A stretch of 50,134 nucleotides of DNA from NCBI GenBank assembly GCA_023140385.1, contig JAGLLT010000008.1, forward strand, positions 1-50,134, in the 5' to 3' direction. Source of the DNA: Candidatus Omnitrophota bacterium. Lineage in GTDB: Bacteria > Omnitrophota > Gorgyraeia > JAGLLT01. The notes beneath the pieces are model-generated. The model made no database searches. It was not told the DNA's origin and saw nothing but the letters and a program-made list of their open reading frames with translations. The position numbers and the translations under genes are program-made. Shown here piece by piece: positions 39,654 through 45,779 of the stretch (positions are counted from its first letter, which is position 1; every line of letters starts with the position of its first letter).

Positions 39654-40499
39654 ATGATAAAAGGTAACAAGAATAAGCCATACTTCAAAAGTGATAACTT
39701 CGAACTCTATTTAGATGACTGTAGGGATTCTTTGAATAATTTGCCTGAAGAATCAGTGGATATGATATTTGCGGACCCCCCGTATAATTTATCCAATGGC
39801 GGTTTTACCTGCCATGCCGGCAAAAGAGTTCCTGTTAATAAAGGCAGTTGGGACGAAAGCAAGGGTTTAGATAAAGATTTAAAGTTTCACATAGCTTGGA
39901 TAAACGCATGTAGGCGCGTTTTAAAGCCTAATGGTACAATTTGGATTAGCGGAACTTATCACTCAATTTATCGCTGTGGATATGCGTTGGAAGTATCAGG
40001 ATATCATATATTAAATGATATAAGTTGGCTTAAGCCTAACGCGGCCCCCAATTTAAGCTGCCGCTTTTTTACCGCAAGTCATGAAACAATAATTTGGGCC
40101 AGAAAAAATAAAAAAGCTAAGCATGTGTTTAATTATAATCTTATGCGCAACGGTGAATGGCCGGGAGATATTATAAAGAAACCCAATAAGCAAATGCGTT
40201 CTGTATGGAGCATTAACACACCTAAACCATTTGAGAAAACATTTGGCAAGCATCCGACTCAAAAGCCGGAAGATTTGCTTAAAAGAATTGTTTTGTCGAG
40301 TACAAACAAAGAACAACTTGTGCTAGATCCCTTTACGGGTAGCTCTACAACAGGACTTGTTGCACATTTATATGGTAGAAAATTTATTGGTATAGATAAT
40401 GAAAGATCTTACCTTGATTTATCGATAAAAAGATTTAATTTACTTAATGCCAACGTAAAGAAAAAACGTGATAGAAAACCAAAGGCGGTACTTGTATGA
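39654..40499 (+). CDS. Type II DNA adenine methyltransferase (DpnA-like)
   Basis: A 281-aa beta-class methyltransferase. The catalytic motif DMIFADPPYNLSNGGFT precedes the AdoMet motif LDPFTGSSTTGLVAHLYGRKFIGID. The middle (VNKGSWDES, ILNDISWLKPNAAPNLSCRFFTASHETIIWARKN, KHPTQKPEDLL) resembles DpnA (M2.DpnII), an N6-adenine methylase of GATC that can act on single-stranded DNA. GATC specificity is inferred from this resemblance only. It overlaps the next gene by four bases (ATGA). Confidence 0.88.
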   Translation: MIKGNKNKPYFKSDNFELYLDDCRDSLNNLPEESVDMIFADPPYNLSNGGFTCHAGKRVPVNKGSWDESKGLDKDLKFHIAWINACRRVLKPNGTIWISGTYHSIYRCGYALEVSGYHILNDISWLKPNAAPNLSCRFFTASHETIIWARKNKKAKHVFNYNLMRNGEWPGDIIKKPNKQMRSVWSINTPKPFEKTFGKHPTQKPEDLLKRIVLSSTNKEQLVLDPFTGSSTTGLVAHLYGRKFIGIDNERSYLDLSIKRFNLLNANVKKKRDRKPKAVLV

Positions 40500-41017
40500 T
40501 AAAGGGCGGCAAAGGTGGAGGCAAAACAATAACGGGCTTAAGATTTGAGTCTAGAATATCTCTTGAAAAAGCAATTTCTTCTCTTTCCCATTATAAAGTT
40601 TCAGATGACACTATTTATTATAAAGATAAGAAGGTTGCAGAATTATACCAAAAACACAAATTATATAAAAACTTATTAGAGCCAAATGATATTGATTTTA
40701 AAGCTATCATTTCTAAAAAATTACTTCCTGATGAAGCGATCTTAATAATAAAAGATAAAACACTCTTTATTATAGAAATCAAATTTCAAGAAGTGGCCGG
40801 TTCTGTTGATGAGAAGCTGCAGACTTGTGATTTTAAGAATAAGCAATACAAAAAATTGCTAACCCCTTTAAACATATCTGTTAAATATGTTTATGTTCTT
40901 AATGACTGGTTCAAAAAGAAAGAGTATAAAGATGTATTAGATTATGTGAAATCGGTTGACTGCTACTATTTCTTTAATGAACTTCCTTTAGATTTCCTAG
41001 ACTTACCCATGCCTTAA
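40496..41017 (+). CDS. PD-(D/E)XK restriction endonuclease, partner of the methylase
   Basis: A 173-aa protein translated from ATG 40496, overlapping the methylase stop. The catalytic core is AILIIKDKTLFIIEIKFQEVAGSVDEKLQTCDFK (Glu-x-Lys around residues 99-101) with an upstream acidic residue near DEAIL. The phrase EIKFQEVAGSVDEKLQTC is characteristic of a type II restriction endonuclease group. Together with the methylase it forms a complete two-gene restriction-modification system. The recognition site is unknown; if the methylase is truly GATC-specific, this enzyme would cut GATC. Confidence 0.75.
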   Translation: MIKGGKGGGKTITGLRFESRISLEKAISSLSHYKVSDDTIYYKDKKVAELYQKHKLYKNLLEPNDIDFKAIISKKLLPDEAILIIKDKTLFIIEIKFQEVAGSVDEKLQTCDFKNKQYKKLLTPLNISVKYVYVLNDWFKKKEYKDVLDYVKSVDCYYFFNELPLDFLDLPMP

Positions 41018-41035
41018 CTATCTGTTTTAGTTTCA

Positions 41036-42898
41036 ATGCACCACGATAAAATAAAGAGTGCAGAGCAAAAGTTAAACAACATAAGCAATATATTCCAAAG
41101 TAATACGTTACTGCAAAAACCCACTAATCAAATTGAGGAGAAAGCTATCGTGAGAGGTAGTATAAAAAATTGTGAAGACCTTCATTTTTCAGAGTTTTGT
41201 TCAGAAAGAAGAATGTTTATTGTGCCCACATTTCAACGTGCTTACAAATGGACCACTAAAAATATAAGCGATTTATGGGAAAGTATTACATCTTATCCAA
41301 GTAAGTATTTTATTGGTAATATTGTCTGCTTGGAAGGGGCAAGTAATATAGATGGAAGAATGTTAATTATTGATGGACAACAAAGATTGATAACTGTCTC
41401 TTTAATTTTAACGGCTATAAGAGATGAGTATAAAGAAATCGCCAAAACTGTCAAAGGGGAAGACAAAGAAAGCATTGAAGAAAGTTTAGATACAATAAAA
41501 AATATCCTGACACATAAGGAACTCAAAAGGACGGCAAAAAGAGAGCCAAGAATTTTACCTGGAAGAAAGAATGCTTGTGATGTGTATATTAAAATTCTAG
41601 ATAGTAAAATAAATGTTAATAATAAGGCAGAACTAAAAAACTTAGATGGAAGCCAAATAAAATATGTTAAAAACTACAAAACAATAAAAAAGCTTCTTGC
41701 AGAATATATAAAAGATAATAAGCTTGATAAGCTAGAAGATATATTGGGCAGAGTTTTAGATTTGGTAATAATAACTATCATATGTGAAACTGATAGCGAT
41801 GCCTATAATATATTCGAAGGGTTAAATGCGACTGGAATAGGTCTATCTGTTGCTGATTTAGTAAAAAATGCTGTAATGTATTCAGCTGGCAGTACTGATG
41901 CGAGAAAAAGCGTAGAACAAAATTGGGAACTGATGGAAAGTGTCTTTGAAAAAACAACGGTCTCGCTAATTCCCAAGTTTTTAAGGCATCAATGGATATC
42001 GCACGAAGGGTATATTCAGGGTAGTAAGCTCTTTGACAGCATTAAAAGTAAAAAACTAAAAGGCAAGAGCAACGCAAAGATAGTTAATTATGTGAAGTCG
42101 ATATTAAACGATGCCAAGCTATATTCTGATTTACGTTCTGACAACGATGATGAATTAAAGCGATATTTCAATCAAAAAAGTATAGAAATTTTGAAGTGGT
42201 TCCAAGTTCTTAATATAGATCAAGTTTATGAGCTTATTTTGGCGTTTTGTAACAAGTTTATTTCATCTAAGGGCATATATACCGAGGGGCAATTATGTGC
42301 GGATTTAGATAGGCTGTGGTCTTTTTCTTTTAGAGCAAAGCTTCTTTCGTTAAATCCTTCTGATTATGAGAAAGTTTTTGCAGAACAATGTAAGTTAACC
42401 GAAAGATATAATAAAAAAGAAATGAACAGAATGACAGCAAAGTTTTATTCGACGCTTAAGAAAAAAGTTTCAAATGACAATGATTTTATAGACAAATTTG
42501 CTAGTGAAATATGGTATAAAGATGGTTCAAAAAACAGTTTGATTTATCATATTTTCAATACTATGTTCAAAAAGAAAAATCCAGGCATACAGCTTGTAAG
42601 TCCAACGATAGAGCATATATTACCTAAAAAACCTCAAAAATGGGGTTATGAACAAAGCGAAATAAAAGAGTTTGTTGATAACATAGGTAATTTAAGTTTA
42701 CTTTATGATAGTGACAATAAGAAAACTGGTAACGAAAAAATGGATGATAAGGTTAAAAAAGTGTATTCTGTATCGCCATTCGCTATTAATAATGAGATAG
42801 CGAGATATAAAAAAGATTTTGAAGAAGATCCTGAAAAAGCGATAGAAAAAAGAGCGAAAGCATTGGCAAGAGAAGCAGCAGAGCTTTGGAAATTATAG
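41036..42898 (+). CDS. DUF262/DUF1524 protein (GmrSD-like)
   Basis: A 620-aa protein. The N-terminal DUF262 domain has FIVPTFQRAYKWT and MLIIDGQQRLITVSLI (the ParB/Srx-like DGQQR motif). The C-terminal DUF1524 HNH domain has SPTIEHILPKKP and NIGNLSLL. GmrSD/BrxU proteins with this layout are type IV enzymes that cleave modified phage DNA using NTPs. No good ribosome binding site precedes ATG 41036; GTG 41150 has GAGGAG and begins just before the conserved domain, so it may be the real start. It lies 18 bp after the endonuclease gene. Confidence 0.85.
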   Translation: MHHDKIKSAEQKLNNISNIFQSNTLLQKPTNQIEEKAIVRGSIKNCEDLHFSEFCSERRMFIVPTFQRAYKWTTKNISDLWESITSYPSKYFIGNIVCLEGASNIDGRMLIIDGQQRLITVSLILTAIRDEYKEIAKTVKGEDKESIEESLDTIKNILTHKELKRTAKREPRILPGRKNACDVYIKILDSKINVNNKAELKNLDGSQIKYVKNYKTIKKLLAEYIKDNKLDKLEDILGRVLDLVIITIICETDSDAYNIFEGLNATGIGLSVADLVKNAVMYSAGSTDARKSVEQNWELMESVFEKTTVSLIPKFLRHQWISHEGYIQGSKLFDSIKSKKLKGKSNAKIVNYVKSILNDAKLYSDLRSDNDDELKRYFNQKSIEILKWFQVLNIDQVYELILAFCNKFISSKGIYTEGQLCADLDRLWSFSFRAKLLSLNPSDYEKVFAEQCKLTERYNKKEMNRMTAKFYSTLKKKVSNDNDFIDKFASEIWYKDGSKNSLIYHIFNTMFKKKNPGIQLVSPTIEHILPKKPQKWGYEQSEIKEFVDNIGNLSLLYDSDNKKTGNEKMDDKVKKVYSVSPFAINNEIARYKKDFEEDPEKAIEKRAKALAREAAELWKL

Positions 42899-43002
42899 CT
42901 GGACAGTATTTGGTATGTAAATAGCGCTATATATTAGCACAGCATATATTTTAAGAAAACAAATAAAAGTAAAAAACTTCTTGACAGATGTCAGTAAAAT
43001 AA

Positions 43003-43260
43003 CATCTGAAATTCCAGGGACACGATAGACAATTATTAAATAAGTATTATGTCCCCATAATTCGGCCAGCGACACCAAAAGATGCTCTTGATTGGGAAAC
43101 AATGAATAAATTATGTGCTCAAAATAAAGATTTCAAAAAATTCATACAAGATGTAAAAATTGATTTGGAATCAAAGAGAATGCATAAGTCAGAATATGAC
43201 AAAATAATTGATGACCCAGAAGAATATATAAAAAAGAAATTTCACGGGATTAATGTTTGA
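43003..43260 (+). pseudogene. 5'-truncated gene remnant, unknown family
   Basis: An open frame without a usable start gives ...NKYYVPIIRPATPKDALDWETMNKLCAQNKDFKKFIQDVKIDLESKRMHKSEYDKIIDDPEEYIKKKF, clearly coding-like. The start of the original gene seems replaced by RAYT-type sequence (GGGACACGATAGACAATTATTAAATAAGTATTATGTCCCC-like, 43013-43056). No family recognised; a C-terminal fragment of an island gene. Confidence 0.45.
43013..43056. repeat. RAYT-associated border-like sequence
   Basis: GGGACA...TGTCCC ends enclose an AT-rich core that, on the reverse strand, begins GGGGACATAATACTTATTTA. Similar GGACACGATACTTAAT occurs at 8823 beside the RAYT pseudogene. Confidence 0.45.
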
Positions 43261-43379
43261 TAGATAAACGCGAATTAGCAAACATGATTATAGACTAATG
43301 AAGAAAATATAGAAAATTGTGAGACGATTCTGATATAGTTGTTATTTTGATAGTGTACTAATATAAGAAGGAGGATGGA

Positions 43380-43814
43380 ATGAACAGAAAAGATTGGGCT
43401 CTATTCGCTATAAGCTATGCAGGAGAAGGCCACCTTTCCCCCGCCCAACTTCAAAAAAGTTTGTTTTTGCTTGGAGAAAATAAAAAATCAGCTGTTCGTA
43501 AAGATTTCTACAAATTTGCACCGTATAACTATGGGCCATTTTGCAAAGATATTTATTCTGATACGGGAAGCTTAGAAGCAGATGGTTTGATTAAATTTAG
43601 CCGCCCTATAGGGAGAAGTTGGGTTGGATATTCTCTAACGGGGGAAGGCAAAAAGCGGATAAAAGAGCTAAAAGATGCAGCAATAGCTGATGATTTAAAA
43701 TACCTCTCCGAAATTATAAGGTGGGTTAAAAGCATTTCATTTAAACAACTTCTAACAGCAATTTATAAAGAATACCCTAAATATAAAATTAACAGTCTTT
43801 TTTCAGGAGTATAA
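43380..43814 (+). CDS. Panacea-like (DUF4065-type) winged-helix protein
   Basis: A 144-aa protein: LSPAQLQKSLFLLGENKKS...FYKFAPYNYGPFCKDIYSDTGSLEADGLIKF...YSLTGEGKKRIKEL. The Y-G-P-x-x-x-x-x-Y pattern and the surrounding helices recall the Panacea/DUF4065 domain found in antitoxins and phage-associated proteins, and the second half looks like a winged helix. AGGAGGATGGA gives a strong ribosome binding site. Its stop abuts the ATG of the Ntn hydrolase gene (TAAATG), so the two form a tight pair: one likely senses or regulates and the other is the enzyme. Confidence 0.6.
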   Translation: MNRKDWALFAISYAGEGHLSPAQLQKSLFLLGENKKSAVRKDFYKFAPYNYGPFCKDIYSDTGSLEADGLIKFSRPIGRSWVGYSLTGEGKKRIKELKDAAIADDLKYLSEIIRWVKSISFKQLLTAIYKEYPKYKINSLFSGV

Positions 43815-44600
43815 ATGACTTTAATAGTTGGTGTTAAATGTAATAATGGGATAGTAATTGGAGCCGATAGCGCCTCAACTAATACTACAAGCACGGGTCA
43901 GCAAACTGCAATGCAACCCACCAAGAAGTTAGATATCATTGACGATAATATAATTGTTGGTATTTCTGGATCTGTTGGGTTAGCGCAATTCTTTAAAGAG
44001 GAAGTCGAAAAGCTTTGGAAGAATAATGCTTTTTCAAATAAGGGAGTAGAAGAAGCAAGAATTAAAATTACTGGTGCATTCAGAACACATCTGATAAGAG
44101 AGGCAAAATTCGCGCAAGATTCGAGTAACATGTTAGGTCGATTGCATGAGCAGGAAATTATTTCTCATACTCTTATAGCAATGCCAGTTAAAAAGAATCT
44201 TGTACTTTTAGAATTTCCTGCTACGGGTTCATCTGAAGAAAAGAAAGAAGCGATGCCAACTGTAGCAATTGGATGTGCACAACCAATTGCAGACCCATTT
44301 TTATATTTTCTTAGGAGAGTTTTCTGGCCTGATAGGTTGCCTAGTTTAGTTGAAGGGAAAATAGCGGCTTATTGGGCATTAGATTATAGCATAAAAGCCT
44401 CACCAGCCAATGTTGGATTTCCCGTCAAAATAGCTATATTAGAAAAAAAGGGTAGCGATATAAAAGCTTATGAGTTACCCAAAGAAGAGCTCACATACCT
44501 AGGTAATATTGTTGACGAAGCAGAGAAATATTTAAAAAGATATGAAGCTCCTTCGGCAGAGGAGGACAGAATTGAAATCCCAAAACCTGAGAAAAAATAA
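43815..44600 (+). CDS. Proteasome-like Ntn hydrolase
   Basis: A 261-aa protein with the 20S proteasome beta/HslV-like N-terminus: MTLIVGVKCNNGIVIGADSAST. Removal of Met1 would leave Thr2 as nucleophile, with GADSA giving the conserved Asp and a Lys near 31-33 (PTKKLDIIDDNIIVGISGSVG). The rest has VPVKIAILEKK-like strands and a C-terminal tail (EIPKPEKK). HslV is about 175 residues; the extra ~80 residues are unusual. No ATPase partner (HslU, Mpa) is encoded nearby. CAGGAG is 8 bp before the ATG. It may be a protease toxin or processing enzyme regulated by the upstream Panacea-like protein; this is inference. Confidence 0.7.
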   Translation: MTLIVGVKCNNGIVIGADSASTNTTSTGQQTAMQPTKKLDIIDDNIIVGISGSVGLAQFFKEEVEKLWKNNAFSNKGVEEARIKITGAFRTHLIREAKFAQDSSNMLGRLHEQEIISHTLIAMPVKKNLVLLEFPATGSSEEKKEAMPTVAIGCAQPIADPFLYFLRRVFWPDRLPSLVEGKIAAYWALDYSIKASPANVGFPVKIAILEKKGSDIKAYELPKEELTYLGNIVDEAEKYLKRYEAPSAEEDRIEIPKPEKK

Positions 44601-44891
44601 AATCTGCCTTTTGATATCCTCCGGGGAGGGAATCTTGGCCGAAAGCCGGAGGGCCAAACTATATTTGAATATCCATATTGTTTTAACTATAAACAGTTTT
44701 TTAGTGTCGAAAGGTAATTTTTTACTATAGATAGTATAGATTTTTTATTCATAATCAATATTAGATATTGTAAGAATTAATATGCAAGATCTAAGTAAAT
44801 GTAATAACTTTATTTATTGAAAGCGCACGATTTTAACACGTTGACATTTCCCATAGTCATAATATAATATAAATAAAGATGTTATGGAGAG
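44601..44891. other. Non-coding right end of the island
   Basis: No gene. It contains two overlapping inverted repeats, CCTCCGG/CCGGAGG (44618-44624 with 44646-44652) and TTGGCC/GGCCAA (44635-44640 with 44652-44657), possibly a terminator region, then AT-rich sequence and a strong promoter at 44841-44868. Confidence 0.6.
44841..44868 (+). promoter_or_regulatory. Strong promoter facing the right att site
   Basis: TTGACA (44841-44846), 16 bp, TATAAT (44863-44868). RNA would start near 44875 and run directly into the minihelix at 44886. Its distance to GGAGAG (17 bp) is similar to that of the tRNA-Ser(GCT) promoter to its tRNA (23 bp). Confidence 0.75.
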
Positions 44892-44918
44892 TGGGTTCGA
44901 ATCCCAGCCTCTCCGCCA
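44886..44918 (+). ncRNA. tRNA-Ser minihelix (acceptor stem plus T-arm) at attR
   Basis: GGAGAG (44886-44891) pairs with CTCTCC (44909-44914) and encloses TGGG-TTCGAAT-CCCA, ending GCCA. This is a 33-nt acceptor/T-arm minihelix with encoded CCA behind a consensus promoter; such minihelices are known RNase P substrates. It may be an element-encoded RNA, or a tRNA-Ser gene with its middle deleted. Confidence 0.5.
44892..44918 (+). other. attR core (27-bp direct repeat)
   Basis: Identical to 28686-28712. Downstream sequence resumes as TTCTACTTCGC, the hairpin repeat that also follows tRNA-Ser(CGA), marking the chromosome side. Confidence 0.75.
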
Positions 44919-44919
44919 T

Positions 44920-44960
44920 TCTACTTCGCTAACTATTTACATATTTAGCTTCGTAGGAAT
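44920..44960. repeat. TCTRCTTCGC hairpin repeat after attR
   Basis: Same family as 9100-9140: TCTACTTCGCTAAC...TTAGCTTCGTAGGAAT, with the G-to-A change in the first arm matched by C-to-T in the last (CTAC/GTAG in place of CTGC/GCAG), preserving outer pairing. Confidence 0.7.
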
Positions 44961-45256
44961 GGGCTTTTTCATTCTGCTATGCCATTCTACGTTTTTAGCA
45001 GAGCTATTTATCCACCGAAGCTATAAGCGTAGGTGGGCGGCTGGCAGGCCAGTTTACGCTAGCCAACTCCGCCGGCCGGGAAGCCATAAATTTTAATATA
45101 TTAAATATAGCAAAAAATTATCCCTTCTCCTCCCCCCCTCTTTCCGCGATTAAAAAAGATTAAAAAATTCTTGCTTTTTAACTGGACTTAATGTATAATA
45201 TATTTTGTGCTATAAAAAAGCTGTTATTTTTTCAGGAAAGGCAGGTGTGTCTAAAA
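44961..45256. other. Gap with short palindromes, no gene
   Basis: Contains CCACCGAAGC...GTAGGTGGG and CTGGCAGGCCAG palindromic segments of the intergenic repeat type, and a pyrimidine-rich stretch. No open frame is convincing. Confidence 0.5.
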
Positions 45257-45778
45257 ATGAAAAAACCTTATAAACTATCCTATCTATTAAGCACAGTAGT
45301 TATCTTGGGACTTACCCTTATCTTTACTCCATCAGTCACATTAGCAACTGAAGACCAACTACCTGAAGAACCCCTGCCTTATCCACTTGAAGAGTTATTT
45401 TCAGTAGAAGCATCTCAAGTTATTCCATTAAATATAACCATAAAAGACATCACCCGCAGCCTTGAAGCGGGAGAAAGATACACTATCACCTGGCAGATAG
45501 AAGGCTTAACAGAAGAACAACCTGTAGAACATACCTGCCTTTACTGGGCATATCTATCCAATCTCGAAAGCCGGGAAGAACTTGAAGATTATAAAAACTA
45601 TCCCTATCAGGGACAGCTCTTTACCTACAACCAGGCTGAATACATAGATGAGGTTTTCCTTAATCCTCATGAGGTAGTGCCTCCGGCTATAATGCTGGTT
45701 ATCCATCTCAGTATTAATGGAAAAGACTATAACTTAGGCCCCATCCCCATAGATATTGTTTCATCACAGGAGAATTAG
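45257..45778 (+). CDS. Secreted protein of unknown function
   Basis: A 173-aa protein with a signal peptide (MKKPYKLSYLLSTVVILGLT... to about residue 30). The mature part is beta-rich (VIPLNITIKDITRSLEAGERYTITWQIEGLTEE, PPAIMLVIHLSINGKDYNLGPIPIDIV), suggesting a single Ig-like sandwich. ATG 45257 is chosen because it begins the signal sequence; the frame opens 66 bp upstream. Its stop overlaps the leader of the next gene, so it heads a secreted-protein operon. Confidence 0.7.
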   Translation: MKKPYKLSYLLSTVVILGLTLIFTPSVTLATEDQLPEEPLPYPLEELFSVEASQVIPLNITIKDITRSLEAGERYTITWQIEGLTEEQPVEHTCLYWAYLSNLESREELEDYKNYPYQGQLFTYNQAEYIDEVFLNPHEVVPPAIMLVIHLSINGKDYNLGPIPIDIVSSQEN

Positions 45779-45779
45779 T

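Larger units (their letters stand above)
28686..44918 (+). mobile_element. tRNA-Ser-integrated defence island (about 16.2 kb)
   Basis: Bounded by a perfect 27-bp direct repeat of the tRNA-Ser(GGA) 3' end (28686-28712 and 44892-44918). It carries a tyrosine integrase, an excisionase-like gene and an XRE regulator in its middle, and is visibly more AT-rich than the flanking chromosome. Sequence beyond the right repeat (TTCTACTTCGC...) matches what follows tRNA-Ser(CGA), as expected for the original chromosome. Cargo is defence-like throughout, with no phage structural, replication or conjugation genes. A partial second left end at 35383 suggests two insertion or exchange events. Confidence 0.8.

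Noticed and set aside
43003-43260. Assignment of the truncated frame to AbiEii-type nucleotidyltransferases
   Set aside because: No nucleotidyltransferase motif is visible in the surviving part; the idea came only from its setting.
28686-44918. Prophage or conjugative element
   Set aside because: No capsid, portal, terminase, tail, lysis, relaxase or type IV secretion genes were found; only integrase, excisionase-like and regulator genes.
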